From Cognataquiflexum nitidum (GTDB taxonomy: Bacteria > Bacteroidota > Bacteroidia > Cytophagales > Cyclobacteriaceae), in contig NZ_JAKZAM010000026.1 in NCBI RefSeq assembly GCF_022538055.1, positions 1 to 64,000 of the forward strand: a stretch of DNA of 64,000 nucleotides. The letters are read 5' to 3'. This document shows positions 1-9,533 of the stretch, piece by piece. Under the pieces are notes generated by a model. That model made no database searches and was not told the origin of the DNA. It saw nothing but the letters and a program-made list of their open reading frames with translations. The position numbers were made by a program, and so were the translations under genes. Within the stretch, counting starts at the first letter, position 1. The number at the start of each line of letters is the position of its first letter.

Positions 1-90
1 GGGCGGATAAGCCCCGCCAAAGCCGGGCAGGCCCGCAGCGCCGGTGGTACCGGTACGCCACGGCGCACGGGAGAGTAAGCCGCCGACACA
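1..90 (+). rRNA. rrf: 5S ribosomal RNA, 3' part only
   Basis: The first ~90 bases are very GC-rich compared with everything that follows. They contain the 3' half typical of bacterial 5S rRNA: a GCGCCGGTGGTACCGG stretch, then GGGAGAGTA, then a closing GCCGCCGAC strand. In known 5S RNAs these correspond to helix IV/loop E and the 3' strand of helix I. The 5' part lies outside the window, and the window therefore begins at the end of an rRNA operon. A strong terminator follows directly. The exact 3' end (around base 89) is inferred. Identification is by pattern only. Confidence 0.7.
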
Positions 91-98
91 TTATTGAG

Positions 99-127
99 AG
101 CCTTTGGAGAAATCCAAAGGCTTTTTT
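99..127 (+). terminator. rho-independent terminator after the 5S RNA
   Basis: A perfect 10-bp stem (AGCCTTTGGA at 99-108 with TCCAAAGGCT at 113-122) closes a GAAA tetraloop and is followed by a run of six T. It ends the rRNA transcript. Confidence 0.9.
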
Positions 128-179
128 CACTTAGATGAATCGCTGTCAAACCAATTCAAAAATTTTTTAATATGAAAAA

Positions 180-187
180 TACCTTTG
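180..187 (+). promoter_or_regulatory. possible -7 promoter box
   Basis: TACCTTTG fits the Bacteroidota -7 consensus TAnnTTTG and is the only such site between the rRNA terminator and the first gene. No convincing -33 TTTG lies at the usual distance, so this is tentative. Confidence 0.3.
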
Positions 188-317
188 ATCAGACTTATAT
201 CAATATCCTTTGATAACCAACTCTGAAACCATTTTTTACTTTTCTTTTGGTAAGAAATGGATTAACTTGGCCCTTGATTTGAGAAAAAAAATATCGCCGA
301 ATTTAGATTATCCCCCT

Positions 318-1976
318 ATGAGAACGTATTTCTTTTTATTGGTTTTTTTGTTATCTTTTTCTTCTAACGCATTTACCCAAGATAATTTAGCAACCTATAA
401 AAGAGGTAAAACTTTAATCAGATATGGGAATTATTCTGAAGCCATGGAGTTGATGCGTCCATATATGGATGAATCCTCATTTGGAAAATTAGCTTTATAT
501 GCCCAATATCATTTTGGAATGGCTGCTTTTAAAAATGGTCAAGGTGAATTAGCCAAATCTGTGATAGAACCATTGGCAGAAAATAAGACATGGGAAAAAC
601 AAGAAGATGCAAAATATCTGCTAGCATTGATTTATTTCGAAGAAAAAAAAAATATAGAAGCCTTACATGAATTATCTTTGATCAAAAATCCTGACATCTT
701 TTCAAACGGTGAGCGTGCAAGCCTGAATTATTTAAAAAATACCTCTGTTAGTTTTTTGGTAGCAAACTTAAGTAAATTCAAAGATAATAAAGGGTATTTA
801 ATTGCTTTGAGAGAACAGCTCGAAAGACAATCAATTATGTCTATAGAAGAAAAAGCTGTTTTGAAACAGTTAAGTAATATTGATTATTCTTTTGATATTC
901 CTAACCAAAGTAATAAAAACCTTCAAATTCTTGATATAGCCATATTATTACCTTTCAATTATTCAGGTGGAACTGATGTTAAAACAATATCACAAGGTAA
1001 TTTTATTCTAGAGCTGTATCAAGGGATTAATTATGCTCTTGCTGAATTAATTGCGAACGGGACCAAGATTAATGTAAAAACCTATGACACCCAAAGGAAT
1101 AATAACAGACTTCAAACCATTCTTTCTGAAGAATTTTTGCTAAATGCAGATGTAATCATTGGTCCTATTTACCCCGAAGAAACAGAGATTGTTTTGCAAT
1201 TTTCAGAAAAAAATGAAATCCCATTTATTAATCCTCTTTCTAATTTGGATGATAAAATTCAAGGGTATGATTTTGCCTATTTGTTCAGGCCTGCAGTTTC
1301 ATCTTTAAGCAGTAGTCTGTTGAATTATTTGAAATCAAATATTTCAGGAAAAAGGCTAGCAATAGCATATTCGAGTGCGTCAAGGGATGAACAGCTCGCA
1401 AACAAACTTGAGGCAGAAAGTAAGAATCAAGGGTTTGGTATAGTGACCAAAACCTTAATTTCAGCAAAAAATATCAACCATTTTTTTGAATCCCTACAAC
1501 TTCAAAAAGACCTTCTTTCAAAAACAGATGCTGTCCTAATTCTTTCAGATGATCCGAATATAGCTCAGGCTACATTTGGATATATGGAATCTAAAAATCT
1601 TCAAATCCCCGTGGTAGTGATGGACAGTTGGCTTTTTTTCAATTTTGCCAGTTATGAAATGCTGGAAACCCAAAATTTTGTCTTTTTAGGAAATAATTCC
1701 ATTGATTTCAGCAATCCTAATCTGGAAGCTTTCAGAACCGGATTCAATGAGCAATATGGGAAATTTCCCTCTCTAAATATGCATTTGGGCTATGAACTTG
1801 TAAATTGGATAGCGCAGACGATAAGCCCGGCAGAAGGATTTGATTTTAGAAGTAACTTGAATAAAAACGGCTTTAGCCAAGGGAAAATTACCTATGGTTT
1901 TGATTTTAGAGATTCCAATAACAACCGTTACGTTCCTGTGTTAAGATTGAATAATGGAAATTTAGAAGATAATTAA
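318..1976 (+). CDS. periplasmic-binding (type 1) fold protein with N-terminal TPR-like region
   Basis: A 552-residue exported protein. An in-frame TTG start exists at 210, but the ATG at 318 gives a clean signal peptide (MRTYFFLLVFLLSFSSNAF), so 318 is preferred. Residues ~25-180 are helical and TPR-like (YGNYSEAMELMRPYM, ENKTWEKQEDAKYLLALIYF). Residues ~210-550 look like a type 1 periplasmic-binding fold: DIAILLPFNYSG, then ADVIIGPIYPEET, then IPFINPLSNLDD. Family members are annotated as ABC-type substrate-binding proteins or as LppC/LpoA-like activators of penicillin-binding proteins; the TPR plus type 1 fold resembles LpoA. No transporter genes are adjacent. hemL starts 11 bp downstream and is probably cotranscribed. 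The general fold is fairly sure; ligand and role are not. Confidence 0.75.
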   Translation: MRTYFFLLVFLLSFSSNAFTQDNLATYKRGKTLIRYGNYSEAMELMRPYMDESSFGKLALYAQYHFGMAAFKNGQGELAKSVIEPLAENKTWEKQEDAKYLLALIYFEEKKNIEALHELSLIKNPDIFSNGERASLNYLKNTSVSFLVANLSKFKDNKGYLIALREQLERQSIMSIEEKAVLKQLSNIDYSFDIPNQSNKNLQILDIAILLPFNYSGGTDVKTISQGNFILELYQGINYALAELIANGTKINVKTYDTQRNNNRLQTILSEEFLLNADVIIGPIYPEETEIVLQFSEKNEIPFINPLSNLDDKIQGYDFAYLFRPAVSSLSSSLLNYLKSNISGKRLAIAYSSASRDEQLANKLEAESKNQGFGIVTKTLISAKNINHFFESLQLQKDLLSKTDAVLILSDDPNIAQATFGYMESKNLQIPVVVMDSWLFFNFASYEMLETQNFVFLGNNSIDFSNPNLEAFRTGFNEQYGKFPSLNMHLGYELVNWIAQTISPAEGFDFRSNLNKNGFSQGKITYGFDFRDSNNNRYVPVLRLNNGNLEDN

Positions 1977-1987
1977 AGAACATATAC

Positions 1988-3277
1988 ATGCAGATTACCC
2001 ATAGTAAAACTTTATTTGAAAAGGCAAAAAGATATATACCGGGAGGAGTCAATTCTCCAGTTCGTGCTTTCAGGTCTGTAGGGGGAGATCCGATTTTTAT
2101 CAAAAGAGCTGACGGAGCTTATATCTATGACGAAGATGATAATGCCTACATTGAGCTCATTAATAGTTGGGGGCCGATGATTCTGGGGCATAATCACCCA
2201 ATGATCAAAGAAGCCATCATCAGGGCTTTGGAATTTGGGACATCTTATGGGGCACCTACATCAAAAGAAGTTGAAATTGCTGAATTGATTGCAAGCATGG
2301 TACCTTCTGTCGAAAAGGTCAGAATGGTGAATTCAGGTACGGAAGCCACTATGTCTGCTATCAGGGTAGCGAGAGGATACACTGGAAGAGAAAAATTTAT
2401 CAAAATGGAAGGCCATTACCATGGGCATGGAGATTCATTTTTAATTTCTGCAGGTTCTGGTGCGATTACTATGGGCAATCCGGATTCACCGGGCGTGACC
2501 AAAGGTACAGCAAAGGACACCCTCCTAGCACCATACAATGACCTCGAAGCCATCGAAAAACTTGTTGCCGCCAATAAAGGTGAAATTGCTACTTTAATTT
2601 TGGAGCCTGTTCCTGGTAATATGGGACTTGTCTTGCCAAAAGAAGGTTACCTCCAAGGATTAAGAAAGATATGTGACAGGGAGGAAATTGTTCTGATCTT
2701 TGACGAGGTCATGACTGGATTCAGGCTTGCAAAAGGCGGAGCCCAGGAACTTTTTGGAGTAGTTCCTGATATGACTACTCTCGGCAAGATCATAGGAGGC
2801 GGACTTCCGGTCGGAGCTTATGGTGGGAAGAAGGAGATTATGGAGTTTGTTTCACCGGCGGGACCAGTCTATCAGGCAGGAACACTTTCCGGAAATCCCA
2901 TCGCAATGGCAGCGGGTCTTACAATGCTGAAACACCTAAACCAGAATCCTGAGGTTTATACCACATTAAACAGTATCGGGCAAAAATTGGTGAAAGGTTT
3001 CCGATCTTCCTTAGAGAAGCATGGATTGAATTATAGGATCAACCACATAGGGAGCATGTATAGTCTGTTTTTTACCGATCAGGAAGTTTTTGATTTTGAA
3101 TCTGCCAAAAAATCTGATACTGTACGCTTTGGTAAATATTTCCAAGCCATGCTCAAAAGAGGTATTTACCTTGCCCCTTCCCAATATGAAAGTCTTTTTC
3201 TATCAACTGCCTTGACTGATGATTTGATTGAAAAAATTGTACAAGCCAATGAAGAATCACTCAAAGAAAGCTTTTGA
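1988..3277 (+). CDS. hemL: glutamate-1-semialdehyde 2,1-aminomutase
   Basis: A 429-residue, PLP-dependent class III aminotransferase-fold enzyme that converts glutamate-1-semialdehyde to 5-aminolevulinate, the first committed haem precursor in the C5 pathway. The N-terminus has the family signature YIPGGVNSPVRAF. The GTEATMSA and EGHYHGHGD segments match the cofactor and substrate regions. The Schiff-base lysine is K267 in TTLGKIIGGGLPVGAYGG. Length is the normal family length. It follows the periplasmic-binding gene by 11 bp and precedes the ArsC-like gene by 19 bp, so the three may form an operon. No other haem genes are in the window. Confidence 0.95.
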   Translation: MQITHSKTLFEKAKRYIPGGVNSPVRAFRSVGGDPIFIKRADGAYIYDEDDNAYIELINSWGPMILGHNHPMIKEAIIRALEFGTSYGAPTSKEVEIAELIASMVPSVEKVRMVNSGTEATMSAIRVARGYTGREKFIKMEGHYHGHGDSFLISAGSGAITMGNPDSPGVTKGTAKDTLLAPYNDLEAIEKLVAANKGEIATLILEPVPGNMGLVLPKEGYLQGLRKICDREEIVLIFDEVMTGFRLAKGGAQELFGVVPDMTTLGKIIGGGLPVGAYGGKKEIMEFVSPAGPVYQAGTLSGNPIAMAAGLTMLKHLNQNPEVYTTLNSIGQKLVKGFRSSLEKHGLNYRINHIGSMYSLFFTDQEVFDFESAKKSDTVRFGKYFQAMLKRGIYLAPSQYESLFLSTALTDDLIEKIVQANEESLKESF

Positions 3278-3296
3278 ATCGAAAATATAAATTAGA

Positions 3297-3647
3297 ATGA
3301 CCTTAAAAATATACGGCATCAAAAACTGCGACACTATGAAAAAGACCTTCATTTTTTTGGAGGAAAAAGGGATTGGTTATGAGTTCATTGATTACAAAAA
3401 ACAGGCGCCTGACAATGCTTTGCTCGGGAGGTTTGCCAATAAAGTAGGAATAGAATCTTTGGTCAACAAAAAAGGGACTACTTATAAAAAGCTCACTGAA
3501 GATGAAAAGGTCACTTTGGAAAATGAAACTTCCGCTTTTGAAATGTTGGTTACAAAAAGCAGCATGATCAAAAGACCGATAGTCGAGTTTCCAAACGGTG
3601 ATATGATTTTGGGTTTTGAGCCGGAAGCCATCTTGAAAAAAATCTAG
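3297..3647 (+). CDS. ArsC/Spx-family thioredoxin-fold protein (YffB-like)
   Basis: A 116-residue protein of the arsenate reductase (ArsC)/Spx superfamily. It begins MTLKIYGIKNCDTMKKTF, with a single N-terminal cysteine (C11) and no CxxC. This is typical of the YffB/MgsR branch rather than of dedicated arsenate reductases. The conserved KRPIVEF segment near residue 94 matches the RP(I/L) substrate-anion region. Branch members are glutathione-dependent or small-thiol reductases of unproven substrate, or transcription regulators of the Spx type. No ars operon genes are nearby, so arsenic resistance should not be assumed. Confidence 0.8.
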   Translation: MTLKIYGIKNCDTMKKTFIFLEEKGIGYEFIDYKKQAPDNALLGRFANKVGIESLVNKKGTTYKKLTEDEKVTLENETSAFEMLVTKSSMIKRPIVEFPNGDMILGFEPEAILKKI

Positions 3648-3650
3648 AAT

Positions 3651-3698
3651 TTGCCTTTCCTGCTAATATTTCACTTGATCTGTTGGCAGGGAAGGCAA
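3651..3698. terminator. possible bidirectional terminator
   Basis: TTGCCTTTCCTGC (3651-3663) can pair with GCAGGGAAGGCAA (3686-3698) with one mismatch. It sits at the convergent ends of the ArsC-like gene and the minus-strand cytochrome operon and overlaps the latter's last codons. T-rich tracts are weak on both sides. Confidence 0.4.
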
Positions 3699-5060
3699 TT
3701 TAAAATTTCCCAATTCGACCTTAAAACTCAATCTCTTTAGCTTTTCAACGTCGATCTCATTGGCTAAAGGGGTTTCATAAGCAAAAACTTTTTGAAGGCT
3801 AAGATGGGAATCCAGCTTCTCTAAATTTTCCCCATTGACCATTGATTTAGTCAAATGCAACTGAATCAAGTGGGTATTTCCCTTCAGCATTTCAAAACTT
3901 TGACCTTTAATTTTTGTCTCATTCAGTTTGAGTACAGTGAGGTTTTCCATTTTCCCAATAAGAGGAATAACATCATCAGTGACATTCGAAAGACTTAAAT
4001 CAAGGATGGTGATATAGGCAAGAATAGATTCCAAAGATTCCAAGTCCTGATTATCGGCTTCAGGGAAATTGATGGTACTGACTTTGAGTAAGGGAGATGT
4101 TACGCTCAACTTTTCGATAAAAAAACCTTGGCCTTTTAATTTCTTTAAAACATCCTCCTCCAATGGCTCGAGTTGGACTTCAGGATAAATCGAGTTTTCA
4201 TTTTTCACAAAAAAAGAAGAAACCAAATCCACTGAAATTCCCGATTGGCCAAGTGTCTCTTCAAAAGAGGCACCTGTCTGAAGCCAAGCTTTTATCAATT
4301 CAACTTCGGCTTTTACAGGCTGTCTTTTTTCTTTTGGTGGCATATGGTCTTCATGGTCCAAAGGGAGCAGCATTCGTACCATGAGTTCGCTTTCCATAGG
4401 GTTTTTATGGAAGATCACTTCTCCATTTTTCCCGCCTTCCAACAAGCTTTCTTTGGAAGTCAGGATCAAATCTCCTTTGTTGTTCTTCTGATTATGGCAA
4501 CTGCGGCAGTTTTGGTTCAAAATTGGTTGGACTACTTCTTCAAAAAACAAGGCCTCCTTCCAGGCTTCCCCATCAAGGGAAAGTGGCTTAAACTGCTCCT
4601 CCATTTTCCATCCAAAAGTTTCTTGTATTCTTTCTGGCAAAACCTCCGTTAGGTAGGTTTCTCCGTGTGTCAGATTGCCTCCGAGATGCCCGGTAATTGT
4701 CAGGGAAAGAAAAAGTATCGCTGAACCAACATGGATTTTTGGATTTGATGTGGATTGATATTTTTTGACAAGAAGATAAAGAGACAAGCAAGTCACCGCA
4801 GTGAGAATGCCCAGAATCAAATGGTTTTGAATCGTGTCAAAAGCATAACCTTCCTGATTGTAGAGAATAATTCCCGTGATACAAGCAAAAAATGCCGTCA
4901 CAGTACTCAAAAGCAAAGCAAACTGCACTGTGGGCAAAAGCAGGTTCTTGTCCTTCCTTGGATAATACATCAAGATCAGGGCAAACAAAATAAACCCAAT
5001 CGGCAAGTGGACTATCAATGGGTGGAAGCGTCCGATCAATGGTAAAATGAATAGCGGCAT
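3663..5060 (-). CDS. membrane-anchored planctomycete-type cytochrome c protein with LRR-like C-terminus
   Basis: 465 residues. Residues 1-130 hold about four hydrophobic membrane segments with HPLIVHLPIGF, the DUF2231-type membrane signature. Residues ~165-270 form a planctomycete-type cytochrome c domain with one haem-binding CRSCH motif (residues 185-189) and the family's usual MPPKEKR segment. Residues ~300-460 have a leucine-rich, repeat-like pattern (ILDLSLSNVTDDVIPLIG, LTVLKLNETKIKG). The gene is third in a minus-strand operon, 9 bp after the DUF1501 gene. The haem should lie in the periplasm. The set probably acts with its PSD1 and DUF1501 partners on an unknown substrate. Domain calls are firm; function is unknown. 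Confidence 0.8.
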   Translation of the reverse strand: MPLFILPLIGRFHPLIVHLPIGFILFALILMYYPRKDKNLLLPTVQFALLLSTVTAFFACITGIILYNQEGYAFDTIQNHLILGILTAVTCLSLYLLVKKYQSTSNPKIHVGSAILFLSLTITGHLGGNLTHGETYLTEVLPERIQETFGWKMEEQFKPLSLDGEAWKEALFFEEVVQPILNQNCRSCHNQKNNKGDLILTSKESLLEGGKNGEVIFHKNPMESELMVRMLLPLDHEDHMPPKEKRQPVKAEVELIKAWLQTGASFEETLGQSGISVDLVSSFFVKNENSIYPEVQLEPLEEDVLKKLKGQGFFIEKLSVTSPLLKVSTINFPEADNQDLESLESILAYITILDLSLSNVTDDVIPLIGKMENLTVLKLNETKIKGQSFEMLKGNTHLIQLHLTKSMVNGENLEKLDSHLSLQKVFAYETPLANEIDVEKLKRLSFKVELGNFKLPSLPTDQVKY

Positions 5061-5069
5061 TGGTCTTGT

Positions 5070-6578
5070 TTAGGCTAAAATGTCTCTGATGATTTCACCT
5101 TCCACATCTGTCAGTCGAAAAGGCCTTCCCTGAAAATCGTAGGTAAATTTTTCGTGGTCAAATCCCAAAACCTGCAATATCGTGGCGTGGACATCATGTA
5201 CCGAAACTTTTCCCTCTACTCCTGAGAATCCAAAATCATCCGTTTGGCCGTAACTAGCTCCGCTTTTAATCCCTGCCCCTGCCATCCACATTGTAAATGC
5301 ATCCACGTGGTGGTCTCTTCCTTTGAAGCCCATGGTCTTTCCTTCCCTGTTTTCCTGCATCGGCGTTCTTCCAAATTCACCTCCCCACACCACTAAAGTA
5401 TCTTCCAACAATCCCCTTTGCTTGAGGTCGAGCAAAAGGGCGGCAATCGGCCGGTCTATTTCATTGCATTTGTTTCTTAATCCCAAATCAATTGCCGTAT
5501 CATGGTCCGTGCCGTGGCTATCCCATCCCCAATCATACAACTGAACAAAGCGAACCCCTTTTTCTACCAGTTTTCTGGCGAGCAGGCAGTTATTGGCAAA
5601 GGCTTCTTCTCCGGGTTTTGTGCCATACAGCTGATGGATATATTCAGGTTCGTCGTTGATGTTCATCACATTGGGAACCTCGATCTGCATCCTGTAGGCC
5701 ATCTCGTATTGGTTGATCCGGGCCAAAGTTTCGGGGTCGCCAAATGCCTCAAATTCAGCTTTGTTTACTTCATTGATGGAGGAAATCAATGTCTTTTTGA
5801 GATCTCGGTTGATTCCTTTCGGGTCTTCAAGGTATAGCACCGGATCGCCTTTTGAGCGACATTGGACACCTTGGTAAACAGAGGGTAAAAACCCGCTGCC
5901 CCATACGCTTTTTCCTGCATCAGGGGTTTTTCCGCCGGATGTCAGGACTACAAAACCCGGTAGATTCTGATTTTCAGTACCAAGCCCATAGGTAACCCAA
6001 CTTCCCAAGCTCGGTCTCCCCAATCTCGGACTTCCTGTTTGCATAAAAAGTTGGGCAGGACCATGGTTAAATTGGTCGGTGTGGACGGCTTTTAAAAAAG
6101 CGACTTCATCTACCACTTTTGAAAAATGCGGTAAGTAATCAGACACCCAAGCACCGGATTCGCCATGTTGGGCAAAGTTGGATTGTGGGCCAAGAAGATT
6201 GGGCACCCCACGGATAAAGGCGAATTTCCTGCCTTCTAAAAGAGATTCCGGGCAAGGTTGGTTGTTGTATTTGACAAGTTCTGGCTTGAAATCAAAAAGC
6301 TCCAACTGCGACGGTGAACCTGCCATATGCAGGTATATAACCGATTTTGCTTTGGCAAAATAAGGAGGAGGCAAGGGAGAAAGGGGATTCAAATCCCTGT
6401 CGGAAAGTTGAAGTCCCTGAACTTTGGGTACACCTTGATTTGTCTCGCAGCCATAAAGCAAGGGAGCCAAGGCCAACCCGCCCATTTTGCTGACGCAGTC
6501 CAACAGGAAGTGACGCCTTGTCTGTTTTTCAAGTTGCGTGCGGTGAAGCTCGGTCAATAGGTTTTCCAGCCTTTTCAT
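5070..6578 (-). CDS. DUF1501 family protein (sulfatase-like), Tat-type signal
   Basis: 502 residues. The N-terminus has a twin-arginine-like signal (TRRHFLLDC near residue 20, then a hydrophobic stretch ending LLYGC), so export in folded form is likely. The rest matches DUF1501, an alkaline phosphatase/sulfatase-fold family. Visible signatures are VIYLHMAGSPSQLELFDFKP, WGWDSHG, VVWGGEFGRTP and GRDHHVDAFTMWMAGAG. DUF1501 genes are almost always paired with PSD1/DUF1553 cytochrome genes, as here: it starts 1 bp after the PSD1 gene and lies 9 bp before the membrane cytochrome. Such pairs are abundant in Planctomycetes and some Bacteroidota and are suspected, not proven, to take part in polysaccharide or sulfated-compound breakdown. 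Confidence 0.9.
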   Translation of the reverse strand: MKRLENLLTELHRTQLEKQTRRHFLLDCVSKMGGLALAPLLYGCETNQGVPKVQGLQLSDRDLNPLSPLPPPYFAKAKSVIYLHMAGSPSQLELFDFKPELVKYNNQPCPESLLEGRKFAFIRGVPNLLGPQSNFAQHGESGAWVSDYLPHFSKVVDEVAFLKAVHTDQFNHGPAQLFMQTGSPRLGRPSLGSWVTYGLGTENQNLPGFVVLTSGGKTPDAGKSVWGSGFLPSVYQGVQCRSKGDPVLYLEDPKGINRDLKKTLISSINEVNKAEFEAFGDPETLARINQYEMAYRMQIEVPNVMNINDEPEYIHQLYGTKPGEEAFANNCLLARKLVEKGVRFVQLYDWGWDSHGTDHDTAIDLGLRNKCNEIDRPIAALLLDLKQRGLLEDTLVVWGGEFGRTPMQENREGKTMGFKGRDHHVDAFTMWMAGAGIKSGASYGQTDDFGFSGVEGKVSVHDVHATILQVLGFDHEKFTYDFQGRPFRLTDVEGEIIRDILA

Positions 6579-6579
6579 T

Positions 6580-9318
6580 TCAGGATTTGGTTAGAAATTC
6601 ATCTAGGTTCAACATGGCATTGGCCACCAAAGTATATGCTGCCAATTCCGGATTCCCTTCGACTTTTTTGTCTTGTAAAAATTCTTTCAGTTCCTCTGGT
6701 TTGGCTCTGTAATTTGCCAATGCTTTTTGATAAAGGTTCAGTAGACTTTTCTTCTTGGATTCAGAAATTGGCGCCAACATCATTTTTTCATAGGTTTCTG
6801 CAATGACATTCCCGGGATCTTTATTGGTTTCTTGGGTCATTTTTTCCCCAAGTTTCAAAGCAGCTTCAATATACACCGGATCATTTAAAGTCGCCAATGC
6901 CTGAAGTGGAGTATTGGTGACGATCCTTTTACTGATGCAGACTTCCCTACTGCCGGCATCAAAGCTGATAAATGAAGGATAGGGACTGGTTCTTTTCAAA
7001 AATGTATAAATCGACCTTCTGTATTGGTCTTCGCCTTTACTTGTTTTCCAGGATTCTCCATTATAAACTGTTTGCCAGATTCCATCGGGTTGGTGGGGCA
7101 TGACACCTTTGCCATACATTTTGTCACTGATCAGCCCTGAAACAGCCAAGGCTTGGTCACGGATTTGCTCGGCACTCAGCCTAAATCTCGGCCCTCTTGC
7201 GTACCACCTGTTTTCAGGATCTTTTTCGTGCATTTCAGGACTGATCTTGGAGCTTTGCCTGTAAGTGTGGGAGCTGACGATTTCCTTAATCAGGGATTTG
7301 ATGCTCCAATCATATTCGTGCATCAGCTTCCAAGCCAAGTGATCCAATAATTCAGGATGGGAAGGCAGATCCGATTGGGTTCCCATATCTTCCAAGGTAT
7401 TGACCAATCCGCGTCCGAATATTTGCGCCCAAACCCTGTTGACCAAAGTACGGGCTGTCAGGGGATTTTCCTTGTCTACCATCCAATAGGCAAGTCCTAA
7501 CCTGTTTTTGGGCCAATCGGCTTTCCAGTTGTTCAAGGCTTCTGGTGTTTTTGGGGAGACTTCTTCCCCGAGTAATAACCAGTTTCCCCTTTCAAAAACA
7601 TTGGTTTTTCTCTTCATGAAATCAGGATTCTCGATCATGATGGGAAGCGCCACAGGTTTGGCGGCTAACAAATCTTTCCATTGCTGCTCGATGCTCAGGT
7701 ATTCGGGTTTGTCTTTTCCGGGAAGTGAATTGACAAATGCAAACCAAACTATACCTGAAGTGGACTGTTGCGGTTTTGCTTTTGGATTTACGGCACTGAT
7801 GAAAAGGTCGGTCTTTCCTTTTATTGGTGCAAATGGAATAGCCCTTGTAATCCGGCCTTCCGTTTTATTGATAGTAAATTCACTCAGGATTTCACCTTCA
7901 GGTCTACCTTTTCGGATTTCCATTTTGGTGCCGTCTATATCTGCCCAATAATTCAGTAAGAGTTGATCGGAGTTTTGGGTGTCCACATTGCGGAGGTAGG
8001 TCGTTCCATTGTGCCACATGCCTAGCCATTTGGTATCGATGAGTTCGGCGTTGACATAATCCTCGCAAAGATGGGCGTGGTACTTGGGTTCAAGGTAGGT
8101 TAGGAAATTGGCTTTTGCCAAAGCTTCCTCGTTGTTGCTGTTTTGGGCCACCCAGGTTTTGATTTTTTGAACCTGAGCTTTTTCTTCCTCGGAATAAAGT
8201 CTAAGCTTTGGTTCCTCGTCGTGGGTGTCCTCGTCCCGCGAATTATTGAAAAATGCCTTGATCTGAAAATATTCCTCATGCTTGAAAGGGTCATAAGGAT
8301 GGCTATGACATTGTACGCAGGCCATGGTGGTGCTTTGCCAAACTTCAAATGTCGTATTGACTCGATCTAATACCGCCGCAACCCGGAATTCTTCATCCTC
8401 CGTACCGCCTTCATCATTGTTCATGGTATTGCGGTGAAAAGCCGTAGCGATCAACTGCTCTTCGGTAGGATTGGGCAATAGGTCCCCAGCAAGCTGCTCC
8501 ACAGTAAACTGATCAAATGACATGTCATCATTGAGTGACTTGATGACCCAATCCCGATAAGGCCACATGGTCCTGGAGACATCCCGCTCATAGCCTTTGG
8601 TATCGGCATATCGGGCCATGTCTAGCCACCAAGTCGCCCATTTTTCACCATAGGTAGGCAAGGAGAGGAGTTGGTCGACAGCTTGGTTATAGGATATTTT
8701 TCCTGTATTCCAATCATTTACCAATTTTTGTGATGGGGGAAGACCCGTGATATCCAAAGCCAATCTTCTTAATAAGCGCAAGGATTCTTCCTCTGAAGAT
8801 GGCAAAATCCCATTTTCAATTTGTTTTTGGAATACAAAATGGTCAATGGATGAAATGGGAGATGTACCAAGAATTGAGACAAATGAACGAAGCGAAGGGG
8901 AAGAAACTTTAGGTTTTTCGACCGGCACATAAGCCCAATGTTTGCCCCAGGCAGCGCCTTGATGGATCCAATTTTTGAGTGTTTCGATTTCTTCAGGTGA
9001 CAATGCGGGTCTGTGATAAGGCATCCGCAATTCGGGATCGGATTCATAAAGTCTCCTGATGATTTCACTTTGTCCAGGTCGGCCGGGTATGATGGCAGGC
9101 TGTCCTGATTCTGTTTCAGCAAATGCTTCCTCCTCAAAAAGAACGCTGAAGCCGCCGTTTTTTTTCACCCCTCCATGACAGGAAATACAATGCTTGTTTA
9201 GGATGGGTTTGACATCCGTACTGAAATCCACTCTTTTTGGTTCTTTGAAAAACAAGATGGTTCCCACCAAAAGGAAGAGCGAAACGGTAAGGAAAGCTGG
9301 AAGATTTTTATTTGGCAT
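6580..9318 (-). CDS. PSD1 / planctomycete cytochrome c domain protein (DUF1549-DUF1553)
   Basis: 912 residues, first gene of a three-gene minus-strand operon. A single membrane segment (residues ~7-23) is followed by a PSCyt1 haem domain with CISCH at residues 44-48. Next are DUF1549 (residues ~150-350; WWLDMARYADTKGYERD and a second haem-like motif CVQCH near 330), a beta-rich middle part, and DUF1553 (residues ~640-880; TLVNRVWAQIFGRGLV, PSHPELLDHLA). Length and domain order are those of the large PSD1 proteins. It probably sits in the periplasm anchored to the inner membrane and passes electrons through its c-type haems. The substrate is unknown. Confidence 0.9.
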   Translation of the reverse strand: MPNKNLPAFLTVSLFLLVGTILFFKEPKRVDFSTDVKPILNKHCISCHGGVKKNGGFSVLFEEEAFAETESGQPAIIPGRPGQSEIIRRLYESDPELRMPYHRPALSPEEIETLKNWIHQGAAWGKHWAYVPVEKPKVSSPSLRSFVSILGTSPISSIDHFVFQKQIENGILPSSEEESLRLLRRLALDITGLPPSQKLVNDWNTGKISYNQAVDQLLSLPTYGEKWATWWLDMARYADTKGYERDVSRTMWPYRDWVIKSLNDDMSFDQFTVEQLAGDLLPNPTEEQLIATAFHRNTMNNDEGGTEDEEFRVAAVLDRVNTTFEVWQSTTMACVQCHSHPYDPFKHEEYFQIKAFFNNSRDEDTHDEEPKLRLYSEEEKAQVQKIKTWVAQNSNNEEALAKANFLTYLEPKYHAHLCEDYVNAELIDTKWLGMWHNGTTYLRNVDTQNSDQLLLNYWADIDGTKMEIRKGRPEGEILSEFTINKTEGRITRAIPFAPIKGKTDLFISAVNPKAKPQQSTSGIVWFAFVNSLPGKDKPEYLSIEQQWKDLLAAKPVALPIMIENPDFMKRKTNVFERGNWLLLGEEVSPKTPEALNNWKADWPKNRLGLAYWMVDKENPLTARTLVNRVWAQIFGRGLVNTLEDMGTQSDLPSHPELLDHLAWKLMHEYDWSIKSLIKEIVSSHTYRQSSKISPEMHEKDPENRWYARGPRFRLSAEQIRDQALAVSGLISDKMYGKGVMPHQPDGIWQTVYNGESWKTSKGEDQYRRSIYTFLKRTSPYPSFISFDAGSREVCISKRIVTNTPLQALATLNDPVYIEAALKLGEKMTQETNKDPGNVIAETYEKMMLAPISESKKKSLLNLYQKALANYRAKPEELKEFLQDKKVEGNPELAAYTLVANAMLNLDEFLTKS

Positions 9319-9533
9319 TTTGGATAAGCTACTGCAATAAAATTAAAGATTTTTGTACAACTTATCAAAATGTCGTTTGTTGGAAGGGGGAATAGCAATT
9401 ATCTGTACAAGTCAAATTGAATAAATACAAACCAACTTCTGCTATTATACGATATTGTTTGATACTTTTTGATATTGGGATATTGTTTCGATTCGAACTT
9501 GGTGTCTGTTTGGTTTAAGATTTTTTTGGAAAA

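Noticed and set aside
3297..3647. Arsenate reductase for arsenic resistance
   Set aside because: Only one cysteine and no ars genes nearby; fits the YffB/Spx branch better.
4245..4652. Plus-strand ORF of 135 codons
   Set aside because: It lies fully inside the membrane cytochrome gene on the other strand and has the phenylalanine- and tryptophan-rich look of an antisense frame.
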